From an uncultured Pelagibacteraceae bacterium (GTDB lineage Bacteria > Pseudomonadota > Alphaproteobacteria > Pelagibacterales > AG-422-B15), in NCBI GenBank assembly GCA_902527075.1, contig CABZNM010000006.1, positions 1 through 48,497 on the forward strand: a stretch of DNA of 48,497 nt. Direction: 5' to 3'. A program made the translations under genes and the position numbers. Below the pieces are notes generated by a model, which saw only the letters and a program-made list of their open reading frames with translations, searched no databases and had not been told where the DNA came from. Shown here piece after piece: positions 25,235-34,665 of this stretch. Within the stretch, counting starts at the first letter, position 1. The number at the start of each line of letters is the position of its first letter.

Positions 25235-27358
25235 TCAGGATAAACCCAGTGCATCTCTTTGTTTTTTAGTCCAGGCTAGACTTATTCGATCCAAAATCAT
25301 TGCCAAAAGACATATTGCAATTCCTGCAGCTAATGCTCTACCAGTATCGGATCTAGCAAGTCCATTAAATACTTCCCTTCCAAGTCCCTTGCCTCCTATG
25401 AGAGGTGTTACAATTTGCATTGCAAATGCCATCATTACGGTCTGATTAAAGCCCATTACAAGACTTGGGGTAGCCAATGGAAACTTAATTTTATTAAGTG
25501 TTTGAAATGTACTTCCTCCAAATGATTTAGAAACCTCAGAGTAAGTAGAAGAGACTTGCGACAAGCCTAGAACAGTTAGCCTAATTATGGGGGGGATTGA
25601 GTATACTATTGTAGCAATTAATGCAGCAAAAGCGCCGCCGCCGAAGAACATTAAGACAGGTATAAGATAACAAAAGTATGGCAGCGTTTGCATGGCATCC
25701 AATATAACTTCATTGATACTTTGAAACCTTTTGTTATAAGACGCTAAAACACCAATAGGAACTCCAATTACAAAGCAAAGAAGAACTGAAATTAACACTG
25801 ACGACAATGTTATCATTGCCTCAGTCCAAATGTTACAAGCTCCAATAAAAAACAATAGTAGTGCTGTAATTATTGCAAATCGCAAACCAACAGAAATCCA
25901 GCTCAGTATTACCAATGCCAACGTGGTGTACCACCATGGCAAAAATGTTAAATATAAATCTAGAGGTTTTAAAAGATAAATAACAACAAAGGCCTTTATA
26001 CCTTTTGTTATTGATATGAAAGTTGGATTTACTGTAAGGCTATTAACACCGTTCGAAATTGGCTCTCTGAGTGAAACATGCCAGCTTTCGGGAAATGCCC
26101 CAATACTTGCAACAGAACTATCGTAAGTGCTTATTCCATATAAAATTAGTATGCCGGTAAAGAAAAAATAGTTATTTAAGATAAATCGACCTGCTAATTC
26201 TCCCATATCCTTACTAAAAATTGAAATAAATAAGTTTATAAATGAAGCTACAGCCCTAAAAAAACTAGAAAAGATTAACACAAAGCAAAAATGAATATAT
26301 CCAAGAGGCCTCTCAATTATTCTTGCGATAGGATAAATTTCCCAATTTTGAGGTAATAAATAAAACCTTTGAGAGTCAGCGGGCAATGTTGCTTTTTCCT
26401 TGCTTAAAGCTTTGCCAAAACGATCGAACATAATGGCCATAAGCAATACACATAAGCCTCCTTCCATCGCCCATCCTACATCTAACTTTCTTATCGCTAC
26501 CCATATCTCTGAGCCTAGTCCCTGTGCGCCTATGAAAGTTGCTAAAACAACTAAAGCTAAGGCCATCATTATTGTTTGGTTTACTCCCATCATAATACTT
26601 GGCAGCGCTAATGGAACTTGTACTTTGAATAATGTTTGTAATTTATTAGATCCAAATGCTGTTGCAGTTTCAATAGTTTCATTGGGAACTTGACGAATTC
26701 CAAGGTTTGTTAAACGAATAATTGGTGGCATTGAATATATCATCGTTGCCAATATTGCCGGGGCTCCACCAATTCCAAAAAAGAACATTGCCGGTATAAG
26801 ATATACAAATGCAGGCATTACTTGCATGGTATCAAGTACTGGCTTCATCCCTCTTTCAAATCGATCGCTTAAACCACAGAATACTCCTAAAATCACTCCA
26901 ACAATTACTGATAAAAATACTGATAAACCCATTAATGCTAGAGTTTCCATTGAGGAGTCCCACAAATCAACTGCACCCCAAAATAAAACTCCAAACAATA
27001 CTAATAATGCGAGTCTTAAACCTCCAAACGCAACAGATGGAATTACAAGTAAAGCTACTATAAATAACCATGAAGAATCTAAAAGAAAATCTTCAAGTGC
27101 GTAATAGCTAGCCTTAATATAACTTGCAATTAATTTTGTAATCCAGCGATAGTGTTCTTTCAAGTAGTCTTCACCGTGATTAACCCAGGCAGTGAAAGTA
27201 AAAGAGTCTGTAATAAATACTGGAAACTTAGTTACACTATCTCCACTGAAAACAAAAATAAATGAAATAACCAGTGCAACGAAAATTGATATACGAGTGA
27301 AAAGTTTGTTTTCGCTTAAAATGTAGTTGGAATTGCTGATATTGCTAAAAAATGCCAA
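25235..27358 (-). CDS. Glycine betaine-type ABC permease, two fused transmembrane domains
   Basis: A 707-residue membrane protein made of two ProW-like halves in one chain. The first half has DTMQVMPAFVYLIPAMFF near 185-202 and the EAA loop ETATAFGSNKLQTLFKVQVPL near 235. The second half repeats this with DAMQTLPYFCYLIPVLMFF near 548 and EVSKSFGGSTFQTLNKIKF. Both belong to BPD_transp_1 (MetI-like). Normal ProW is about 300-350 residues and works as a dimer, so the fusion gives the full channel in one polypeptide. Divergent from the ATPase gene over 63 bases; the binding protein follows on the same strand. Confidence 0.92.
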   Translation of the reverse strand: MAFFSNISNSNYILSENKLFTRISIFVALVISFIFVFSGDSVTKFPVFITDSFTFTAWVNHGEDYLKEHYRWITKLIASYIKASYYALEDFLLDSSWLFIVALLVIPSVAFGGLRLALLVLFGVLFWGAVDLWDSSMETLALMGLSVFLSVIVGVILGVFCGLSDRFERGMKPVLDTMQVMPAFVYLIPAMFFFGIGGAPAILATMIYSMPPIIRLTNLGIRQVPNETIETATAFGSNKLQTLFKVQVPLALPSIMMGVNQTIMMALALVVLATFIGAQGLGSEIWVAIRKLDVGWAMEGGLCVLLMAIMFDRFGKALSKEKATLPADSQRFYLLPQNWEIYPIARIIERPLGYIHFCFVLIFSSFFRAVASFINLFISIFSKDMGELAGRFILNNYFFFTGILILYGISTYDSSVASIGAFPESWHVSLREPISNGVNSLTVNPTFISITKGIKAFVVIYLLKPLDLYLTFLPWWYTTLALVILSWISVGLRFAIITALLLFFIGACNIWTEAMITLSSVLISVLLCFVIGVPIGVLASYNKRFQSINEVILDAMQTLPYFCYLIPVLMFFGGGAFAALIATIVYSIPPIIRLTVLGLSQVSSTYSEVSKSFGGSTFQTLNKIKFPLATPSLVMGFNQTVMMAFAMQIVTPLIGGKGLGREVFNGLARSDTGRALAAGIAICLLAMILDRISLAWTKKQRDALGLS

Positions 27359-27421
27359 AATATTTACCCTTAATAATTCGTAAGTATCTAAAAACTATTA
27401 AATTGTTGAAACATAGTCATC

Positions 27422-28483
27422 ATGTATTATCCTCAAATCATGGAAAATAACCAGAAAATAGTTTGCTCTAACATTTGGAAGGTATTCGGACCAAATGAAA
27501 AAAAGGTTCTGCAAAATCTGGATACTTCCCTATCTAGAGCAGAGGTTCAAGAAAAAACTGGGCATGTTGTAGCTGTGAAAGATGTAAGTTTTTCTGTTCA
27601 AAAAGGTGAGACATTTGTTGTTATGGGTCTATCTGGCAGTGGAAAATCAACTCTTGTCAGATGTTTATCAAGACTAATTGAGCCAACGTCAGGTGAAGTG
27701 AAAATTGATAATGAAGATGTTATTAGCATGAGCAATAAAGACCTAACCGATCTTAGAAGAAACCGAATGAGCATGGTATTTCAACATTTTGGTCTTTTCC
27801 CTCATCGAAGGGTGATAGAAAATATTGGCTATGGTCTTGAAATTAGAGGAGTTGGCAGTAAAGAAAAATTAGACAAATCTATGGAGTCACTAAAGCTAGT
27901 AGGTTTAGATGGCTGGGACCAACATTATCCAAGAGAGTTATCTGGTGGTATGCAACAAAGAGTGGGGCTTGCCCGAGCGCTTGCAGTTGATCCGGAAATA
28001 TTAATATTCGATGAACCCTTTTCAGCTTTAGATCCATTAATTAGAAGAGAAATGCAAGATGAGTTACTAAGTATTCAAAAGATGGTTCAGAAAACCATGG
28101 TTTTTATAACTCATGATTTCTTAGAAGCAATAAAGATGGGTGATCATATCGCGATTATGAAGGACGGGGAGATTTCGCAAGTAGGAACTCCTGAAGAAAT
28201 TGTTGCAAATCCAATTGATCAATATGTCAAAGATTTTACTGAAGATGTTCCAAAATATAAAGTACTCAGCGCAGGCAAGTGCGCAAGGAAAGTCTGCTCT
28301 GATGAATCGAAGAGTTTATTTTCTAAAGGAGATCAGTGTATAAAAAGTGATGTCAAAATAGATACGTTAATTAAACAAATTGCTGACACTGATAAAAAAT
28401 ATCCTGTGATTGATGCTATATCGGGAGAGCTAGTTGGTGAGATCGACCGGTCAATTGTTTTAAAGTCGATGACATCAAATTAG
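27422..28483 (+). CDS. Glycine betaine-type ABC transporter ATP-binding protein
   Basis: A 353-residue ProV/OpuAA-like ATPase. Walker A is GLSGSGKST near 70-78, the Q-loop is in VFQHFGLFPHR, the signature is LSGGMQQRVGLARAL near 173-187, and Walker B is ILIFDEPFSALDP. The C-terminal 80 residues resemble a degenerate regulatory (CBS-like) extension, as in osmosensing family members. The gene is on the opposite strand from its permease, sharing the 63-base region 27359-27421 for divergent promoters. Neither ATG at 27422 nor the in-frame one at 27440 has a clear ribosome site; the latter gives the family-like start MENNQKIVCSNIWKVFG. The stop overlaps the convergent EamA gene by 4 bases. Confidence 0.93.
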   Translation: MYYPQIMENNQKIVCSNIWKVFGPNEKKVLQNLDTSLSRAEVQEKTGHVVAVKDVSFSVQKGETFVVMGLSGSGKSTLVRCLSRLIEPTSGEVKIDNEDVISMSNKDLTDLRRNRMSMVFQHFGLFPHRRVIENIGYGLEIRGVGSKEKLDKSMESLKLVGLDGWDQHYPRELSGGMQQRVGLARALAVDPEILIFDEPFSALDPLIRREMQDELLSIQKMVQKTMVFITHDFLEAIKMGDHIAIMKDGEISQVGTPEEIVANPIDQYVKDFTEDVPKYKVLSAGKCARKVCSDESKSLFSKGDQCIKSDVKIDTLIKQIADTDKKYPVIDAISGELVGEIDRSIVLKSMTSN

Positions 28484-29412
28484 ATAATTTTTTTCACACT
28501 CTCTAATTCACTAGAACGTTTTCTGTCCCTCCATATTACTATAAAACCCGCTATAACTATTCCAATAACTCCAGGAAATAATTGATCAAGGGGCGCTTCA
28601 CTAAAAAAGATCCATCCTAAGATAAATGAAGATGGTATTCCTAAGTACTCGAATGCGGCTAATTTACTCGGCTGAACCATTCTATACGCGTATATGAAAA
28701 GAACAGTTGCAGTTCCTCCAAAAATTCCAATCATTATCATTAATGTCCAGTGATAAGTGCTTTGTATGGCGACATAATCTGTAACAAAAATCATAAGCAG
28801 CCCTGATCCAACTAAAGAAGATATAAGAGTATAAAATTCAATTTTCGCAGGCGGATGTTGAACGGGAATAAATCTTAAAATAATCATGTAAAATGCCCAG
28901 ATTAAAGCAGTCAGTATCGGGTAAATTGAATAATAAGAAAATATTTCATTTGTTGGTCTCATAATCATAACAACTCCTATAAATCCTATAATTACAGCCG
29001 ACCATCTATAGATACCTATCTTTTGTTTTAACAACAAAATTGATAAAATGATTATAAAGAATGGCGAAGAAAACGTTAATGTTGAAGCAGTAGCAAAATC
29101 CATATTTATTATGGCTATATAATAAGTAATGTTCAAAAATAAAAATGAGATCCCTCTTATAAAGCATAAAAATAAAAATTTGATGTTTAAATCTTTAAAT
29201 GCAGTTTGATGTCCTTGACTAAGGAAAAAAAATAATACTATTGGTATAACTGCAAAAAAATTTCTAAAAACAGTTAACTGAGGGGTTGAATATAAAGTTC
29301 CCAGAGATTTAATAATAACTCCGTATAGGTCTACAAAAATTATTCCAAGTAACATTATAATTATTGCTAAATAAAGTTTATTACTTATCAATTTTGAAAT
29401 TTTATGTTGCAT
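28480..29412 (-). CDS. EamA/DMT-superfamily transporter
   Basis: A 310-residue membrane protein with ten predicted helices in two EamA halves. The segments VFRNFFAVIPIVLFF (45-59) and FEYLGIPSSFILGWIFFSEAP (264-284) are typical for the group related to RarD/YedA and S-adenosylmethionine or amino acid exporters. The C-terminus ends in a short charged tail. Function unknown. The gene is divergent from the alcohol dehydrogenase cluster (82-base spacer, 29413-29494) and convergent with the ABC ATPase gene. Confidence 0.84.
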   Translation of the reverse strand: MQHKISKLISNKLYLAIIIMLLGIIFVDLYGVIIKSLGTLYSTPQLTVFRNFFAVIPIVLFFFLSQGHQTAFKDLNIKFLFLCFIRGISFLFLNITYYIAIINMDFATASTLTFSSPFFIIILSILLLKQKIGIYRWSAVIIGFIGVVMIMRPTNEIFSYYSIYPILTALIWAFYMIILRFIPVQHPPAKIEFYTLISSLVGSGLLMIFVTDYVAIQSTYHWTLMIMIGIFGGTATVLFIYAYRMVQPSKLAAFEYLGIPSSFILGWIFFSEAPLDQLFPGVIGIVIAGFIVIWRDRKRSSELESVKKII

Positions 29413-29494
29413 ATAGATCTTTCATATAAGTTTATCTTAACAACTTGAATATAAATGCTAACATAAAATCTATTTTTAAATCTCATTATTTATA

Positions 29495-30679
29495 ATGTTT
29501 AATTTTGATATTGATGAAATTTTAGCTCCTCAGGACTGGGGTTTTCCTGTACCAATTAGTTACGGGCCAGGTAGGCTGCCTGAGATTTCAAAATTTTGTA
29601 AAAATAAAAATATTATAAATCCTTTAATTGTTACAGATAGTGGAAGTATTGAATTGCCTTTTATGCATAAGCTAAAAGAAATACTTTCAGACTCGAGCAT
29701 AAAATTTCAGATTTATTCTCAAATTTCACCTAATCCAAAAGACACTGAAATTGATGGTGGTTGCCAAATGTATAAAAATGGTGATCACGACTCAATTATT
29801 GCAATAGGAGGCGGAAGTGCGATGGACGGTGGTAAGGCAATATGCTTGACTGTAAATAATGATTATGACCTCTGGGATTTTGAGTGGGAAAAGACACCTC
29901 CATCAATAACTAATGAAAATCAATTTCCTATTCTTGTAACAATTCCAACAACTGCAGGAACTGGGGCTGAAACAGAGAGTACAGCCATGGTTACGGATAC
30001 CAAAGAAGGAGTAAAATGGTGCATATGCCACCCTGGATTAAAACCATCAATTGCAATTCTTGATCCAGAACTCACACTTGGTCTTCCATCAAATTTAACC
30101 GCATGGACAGGTATTGATGCGATGGTCCATTCTGTAGAGGGTTACTGTGTTCCGGGATCACATCCACTATGTGATGGGGCAGCACTTGAAAGTCTGAACT
30201 TAATTTCCAAATCTCTTATTACAGCAGTTGAAGAACCATCCAATTTAGCTGCGAGAGGCGCAATGCTTGTTGCTTCATGTCTGGGAGGAATCGCATTTAT
30301 CAAAGGTCTTGGCTTAGTTCATGCCATATCTCATATGGTAGGGGCTGAATTCAATACTCAACACGGTTTAACTAACGCAATAGTATTGCCTGCCGTATTA
30401 AGATTCAACCTGCCTGGGATGGATGAAAAAGTAATCAGAATGTCACAGGCTTTACAGTATGAGAAAAATTCTACTGACAATTTCATAGGCGAAATGGAAA
30501 AAATATTAGATCGTTGTAAAATCCCTAAAGGTCTATCAGAAATTGATGTTCCAACAGACTGCATTGACCGCATATCAAAAAAAACAATGATTGATACTGC
30601 ATTTGGTACAAATCCCAAAAAAGCTGATTTAGATGATGTCAAAAAACTTGTTACAATAAGCATTAACGGGGCTCGATAA
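29495..30679 (+). CDS. Iron-containing alcohol dehydrogenase
   Basis: A 394-residue group III (Fe-ADH) dehydrogenase. The NAD-binding IAIGGGSAMDGGKAI is near 103-117, and PTTAGTGAETE is near 150-160. Metal ligands are supplied by the Asp in WTGIDAMVHSVEGY (near 207-220), and His residues in GLGLVHAISHMVGAEFNTQHG (near 272-292). Family members oxidise primary alcohols or reduce aldehydes and semialdehydes with NAD(P). It opens a five-gene + strand cluster with amidase, serine hydrolase, VOC protein and alpha/beta hydrolase, suggesting catabolism of an amide- or ester-containing compound. Substrate not known. Confidence 0.9.
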   Translation: MFNFDIDEILAPQDWGFPVPISYGPGRLPEISKFCKNKNIINPLIVTDSGSIELPFMHKLKEILSDSSIKFQIYSQISPNPKDTEIDGGCQMYKNGDHDSIIAIGGGSAMDGGKAICLTVNNDYDLWDFEWEKTPPSITNENQFPILVTIPTTAGTGAETESTAMVTDTKEGVKWCICHPGLKPSIAILDPELTLGLPSNLTAWTGIDAMVHSVEGYCVPGSHPLCDGAALESLNLISKSLITAVEEPSNLAARGAMLVASCLGGIAFIKGLGLVHAISHMVGAEFNTQHGLTNAIVLPAVLRFNLPGMDEKVIRMSQALQYEKNSTDNFIGEMEKILDRCKIPKGLSEIDVPTDCIDRISKKTMIDTAFGTNPKKADLDDVKKLVTISINGAR

Positions 30680-30689
30680 TATCAGATCA

Positions 30690-32111
30690 ATGATTGAGTG
30701 CTTGTCATTAGAAGATCAAGTTAAATTAATAAAAAAAAAACAAATTAAAATAATTGAAATAATCGATTTTTATTTAGATAGAATCGAAAGATTTAATAAC
30801 TCTCTCAATGCGATCGTAAATCTAAAAGACTTTGATGAAATCAGAGAAATCTCAAGAGTAAAAGATGAAAGCCTAGATAGTGATTTGCCTTTAAATGGTA
30901 TTCCTTTTGCGATCAAAGATATTTTCAACGTTGTAGGCTTTCCTACAACTGAAGGTTTAAATATTAATAGGGATAGTTTACCAACGAGTAACTCAATTTT
31001 TGTAAATCGATTACAGGAAAAAGGTGGGATTATAATTGGAAAAACAAACACTTCTGAACTTGCAATCGGATCACACACTGTAAATAAAATTTTTGGCCCT
31101 ACTGCTAATCCATACAATTATTCTTTGAGTGCTGGAGGATCAAGTGGTGGGGCTGCCGCAGCTGTATCAATGAATTTAGTACCGTGTGCTGATGGTAGTG
31201 ATATGATGGGTTCATGCAGGAATCCAGCAGCATTTACTAATCTATATGGTTACAGACCCACACCTGGGGTTATTCCAGAACTAAGAGATAACAGTATTGA
31301 TCGAAAGATGCCGATTATAAGTACAACAGGAGTAATTTCTAGAAGACCTGACGACCTTTGTTATTACATGAATTGTATTGCTGGTAAAGATCAAAAAGAT
31401 GGGAGTTCAATTGATATTAAATATCCATTTCTCAAAATTGAAACTTTTAAACCAACAGGCATATTTAAAATAGGATGGTTAAATAATTTTTGTGAGAAAT
31501 ATTACTTTGAAAACGAAATTTTAAGTATGTGTCAACAGGCATTAAATGAAGTTTCAAAGAACGAAAAAAAAATACAAGTTGATATAAATAACGATGACCT
31601 GAGCACAGATTTGTTGTGGAAGAGTTGGACAACAATAAGATCAAAAATTATATCTGACAATTTAACTGAGATATTTATGGGAAAAATAGATCAATTATCT
31701 GAGCCTGCTCAATGGGAATATAAAAATGGCATAAACATTACTGATGATATGTTAGCGGGATCTTTACAATGGCTTGAAAGTGCAAAATCTATAACGTCAA
31801 AATTATTTAATCAATATGACCTATTGGCAGCTCCCTCTGCACAAGTATTCCCATTTGATAAAAATCTAGTTTCCCCCAAGTCTATATCAGGCAATCAATT
31901 AGATACATATCACAGATGGATGGAAATAACAGTGTTCGCAAGTCTATTTCAACTTCCATCAATTTCTATTCCTGTAGGATTTAATAAAAATAATCTCCCA
32001 ATGGGATTACAGTTAATTGCACCATACAATGAAGACGCTAAACTTTTATCTTTTGCTATGCTATACGAAAGTATGTTTAATCATTGTCAAAATAAGCCAA
32101 AAAAATTTTAA
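30690..32111 (+). CDS. Amidase signature family hydrolase
   Basis: A 473-residue amidase of the usual length for the family. The Ser-cisSer-Lys triad is visible: Lys76 in GIPFAIKDIF, Ser151 in SAGGSSGGAAAAV, and the nucleophile Ser175 in CADGSDMMGSCRNPA. The last motif normally reads GTDTGGSIR, so DMMGSC is a variant form at the oxyanion region. The enzyme hydrolyses a carboxamide to acid and ammonia; it is not clearly GatA, as no gatC or gatB lies here. Cytosolic. It begins 10 bases after the dehydrogenase and 12 bases before the serine hydrolase gene. Confidence 0.9.
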   Translation: MIECLSLEDQVKLIKKKQIKIIEIIDFYLDRIERFNNSLNAIVNLKDFDEIREISRVKDESLDSDLPLNGIPFAIKDIFNVVGFPTTEGLNINRDSLPTSNSIFVNRLQEKGGIIIGKTNTSELAIGSHTVNKIFGPTANPYNYSLSAGGSSGGAAAAVSMNLVPCADGSDMMGSCRNPAAFTNLYGYRPTPGVIPELRDNSIDRKMPIISTTGVISRRPDDLCYYMNCIAGKDQKDGSSIDIKYPFLKIETFKPTGIFKIGWLNNFCEKYYFENEILSMCQQALNEVSKNEKKIQVDINNDDLSTDLLWKSWTTIRSKIISDNLTEIFMGKIDQLSEPAQWEYKNGINITDDMLAGSLQWLESAKSITSKLFNQYDLLAAPSAQVFPFDKNLVSPKSISGNQLDTYHRWMEITVFASLFQLPSISIPVGFNKNNLPMGLQLIAPYNEDAKLLSFAMLYESMFNHCQNKPKKF

Positions 32112-32123
32112 ATTATTTTAATC

Positions 32124-33290
32124 ATGACAGACAACTTAATTTACAGTGAACCGAACAAAACACTAGTTACGCAAGAAGATAACAAAGCGTTATGGAATCT
32201 TCCAAAGTATAGAAGAACTGGTTACCGCGACCTTTACAAAATTAATAGATATGGATTAATTTTGAGGTCTGACTATGTTTTAAAGCTAAATAAAACTGAA
32301 AATAGTAATATTGAAAATATAGATTTAGTAAAAGATATGACTAACCAATCATCTTTTTGTTCATTAATTGTAGGACAAGATCAGAGAATTTTATATGAAA
32401 AATTTGCACCAGATTTTCATCTTTCTCAACCTCAAACGATAATGTCAATTACTAAAATGTTTATTAATTTGTTAGTTGGTGAACTTGTTGAACAGAATGT
32501 GATTGATCTTAATCAAACTGTATCCAAATACTTACCAAACATTGGGAGTGGATACGCTGATGCTACAATTCAGAATGTTTTGAACATGAATGTTAAGAAT
32601 AATTTCACTGAAGATTATACTGATCCCTTTTCTTCCTCATTTCTTCAGGAAAAAGCTGGTGGATGGCGCATACCAGATGAGGATGAAGAAAATATTTCTC
32701 AAGAAAAGTTTTTAAATTCTATTAAGGCAGTTCCAGGGGAAACTCTAGAGAATAATTTAGATCAGGCACTTTACAAGTCAGCAAATACAGATGTGATAGC
32801 CATGATCGTAGAAAATATTACTAAGGTAAGCTTAAGAGATCACCTGATAAGAATTGTAGAGGCCGCTGGTTTTGAGGATGCATTATATATGGCAACAGAT
32901 AGAGATGGAATGCCATGGTTGTCAGGGGGTGGATGTTTAACAACTAGAGATTTTCTTCGAATGGGACTTTTATTTTCTAGAAGGGGCGAAGGCATCAAAA
33001 ATAGATATGTAGGATCAAAGAAATTTATAGAGTCCACCCTTGAAGCTGATGGCCCGAAATATATGAGGCTTCTTGATAAACATTTTGTTTTTTATGCAAA
33101 CCAGACTATGAAGTCAAATAATTGGATTGGACATTCAGGATATGGTGGACAATTTCTAATGATCAATTTAGAAACAAATGTTGTGGCTGCTTTTTTTTCA
33201 GTACTTGAAACAAAATCTGCAACCGATGAAACTTATAAATCTAAAATGATACTTATGTTAGAAGAGATTACTTCAAAAACTAATTTATAA
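32124..33290 (+). CDS. Beta-lactamase-fold serine hydrolase (class C-like)
   Basis: A 388-residue member of the beta-lactamase/transpeptidase-like family (COG1680). The catalytic SxxK is SITK in IMSITKMFINLLVGE, near residues 108-111; a YKSANTD segment near 213-219 provides the second motif (YxN type), and WIGHSGYGGQF near 335-345 the third (HxG). There is no signal peptide, so cytosolic esterase or amidase activity is more likely than antibiotic resistance. Its place between an amidase and small hydrolase genes suggests action on the same substrate family. Confidence 0.85.
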   Translation: MTDNLIYSEPNKTLVTQEDNKALWNLPKYRRTGYRDLYKINRYGLILRSDYVLKLNKTENSNIENIDLVKDMTNQSSFCSLIVGQDQRILYEKFAPDFHLSQPQTIMSITKMFINLLVGELVEQNVIDLNQTVSKYLPNIGSGYADATIQNVLNMNVKNNFTEDYTDPFSSSFLQEKAGGWRIPDEDEENISQEKFLNSIKAVPGETLENNLDQALYKSANTDVIAMIVENITKVSLRDHLIRIVEAAGFEDALYMATDRDGMPWLSGGGCLTTRDFLRMGLLFSRRGEGIKNRYVGSKKFIESTLEADGPKYMRLLDKHFVFYANQTMKSNNWIGHSGYGGQFLMINLETNVVAAFFSVLETKSATDETYKSKMILMLEEITSKTNL

Positions 33291-33302
33291 AGGGAGTGTA
33301 AA

Positions 33303-33680
33303 ATGAAAGGTTTTGTAATGCTTGGCACTAATGATCTTATAAAAAGTAAAGCTTTTTATGATGAACTTTTATCTATAATTGGCCTAAGTAGCTTTTATGA
33401 AGATGATAAATGCGTTGGTTATGCGAGAAGTAAAAGCACCCCTATTGAATTTTATATTACCCTCCCACAAAATGGTGAAGGCGCTACATTTGGGAATGGA
33501 ACTCAGGTTTCCTTTCTTGCTGAAAATAAGAAACAAGTTGAGGAATTTCATGCCACTGCACTAAAGTTAGGTGCATCAAATGAGGGTGACCCAGGATTTA
33601 GATATCCTGGAGAATTTTATGCATACATGAGGGATCATAATAATAATAAATTATGTGCATATCACTTATCCGATGAATAG
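33303..33680 (+). CDS. Glyoxalase/VOC-fold protein
   Basis: A 125-residue vicinal-oxygen-chelate protein of single-domain pair size. It begins MKGFVMLGTNDLIKSKAFYDELL, the classical beta-alpha start, and ends with GEFYAYMRDHNNNKLCAYH, containing the metal-site acid/His region. Members include glyoxalases, dioxygenases and lyases; no specific activity can be named. A clear Shine-Dalgarno (GGGAG at 33293-33297) precedes the ATG. The stop overlaps the start of the next gene by 8 bases (ATGAATAG). Confidence 0.87.
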   Translation: MKGFVMLGTNDLIKSKAFYDELLSIIGLSSFYEDDKCVGYARSKSTPIEFYITLPQNGEGATFGNGTQVSFLAENKKQVEEFHATALKLGASNEGDPGFRYPGEFYAYMRDHNNNKLCAYHLSDE

Positions 33681-34665
33681 AACAAATAGGATTAGGCTAT
33701 TTAGATTTTTACTGATTACATCAATAATTTTAGTATTTCCGATATTATTTATAATCCTTATTACGCTTCCCTATATTTTTAATAAGATAAATATTGCTTT
33801 TCCAAATATTAATATTTCAGGTGATGTTCAAGAATATCTTGATATGCAAGAAAACAAATTTCCGGAACTTCATATGGATGCAAAGAAAAAAATAATATGG
33901 AGAAATAAAGATAAAAAGAATAAATCTGAATATTCGATTGTATTTTTACATGGCGGTTTCGCTACAGGTCGTCAACAAGAAGAAACACTCATTAAAATTG
34001 CTGATAAGTTGAATGCAAACTTATTTATATCACGTCTTGCTGGACATGGTTCAGGATATCTTTCAACAAAAGAACTTAAAGCCGAAGATTATCTATACGA
34101 TATCGCAGAGTCTGTAAAAATTGGAAAAATGATAGGGGAAAAAGTCATTCTAATGGGTTTTTCTGCTGGTGGTACATTTTCTCTTATGGCAGCAAAAGAC
34201 GAACAGCTTTCAAAAAATATCGATTATCTAATCTTAGTCGCGCCTTATACACCAAAATTATCACCTATTTACTTTGTGGCTGCAACGGGATTATTTTTCA
34301 AAAAAACATATAAATTTGATTTCCCTAGTCTATTCAATTTATCTACTGATGAGTGGTCTCCATTCTGGGTTAATAAATTTGACAGAAATTTCCCTAAAGA
34401 ATTTTGGAAAGCTATGTATTCTGGTAATAATCTCAAGTTCAAAGAAACAAATTTACCATTATTAATTTTTTACGAAGAAAAAGACAAAGTAGTTAAAGCT
34501 GATGGTGTAAAGAAAATATTTAATAATTGGACAGGTCCAAAAAAAATCCAAAATTTAAATACTAATCAGGGAGGATTTAATTATCATGATATAATTGGAA
34601 TATTAGATAAGAAGCAAGATAATACCTATATCAATGAAATACATAACTGGATTTCAGTTAATTAG
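33673..34665 (+). CDS. Alpha/beta hydrolase, membrane anchored
   Basis: I start at 33673 because this ATG overlaps the VOC stop in ATGAATAG; the frame is open to an ATG at 33655 but that adds only six residues inside the VOC gene. The 330-residue protein has one N-terminal membrane helix (about 9-33) and an alpha/beta-hydrolase domain. HGG is near 98, the nucleophile is in GFSAGG near 162-167, an acid in EEKDKV near 270, and the His in NYHD near 306. It would hydrolyse an ester or lactone at the inner membrane. Its 3' end overlaps the convergent matB-like gene by 12 bases. Confidence 0.82.
   Translation: MNRTNRIRLFRFLLITSIILVFPILFIILITLPYIFNKINIAFPNINISGDVQEYLDMQENKFPELHMDAKKKIIWRNKDKKNKSEYSIVFLHGGFATGRQQEETLIKIADKLNANLFISRLAGHGSGYLSTKELKAEDYLYDIAESVKIGKMIGEKVILMGFSAGGTFSLMAAKDEQLSKNIDYLILVAPYTPKLSPIYFVAATGLFFKKTYKFDFPSLFNLSTDEWSPFWVNKFDRNFPKEFWKAMYSGNNLKFKETNLPLLIFYEEKDKVVKADGVKKIFNNWTGPKKIQNLNTNQGGFNYHDIIGILDKKQDNTYINEIHNWISVN

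Noticed and set aside
32124..33290. Antibiotic-resistance beta-lactamase
   Set aside because: SxxK is present but there is no signal peptide and the context is catabolic; an esterase or amidase of the same fold is more likely.
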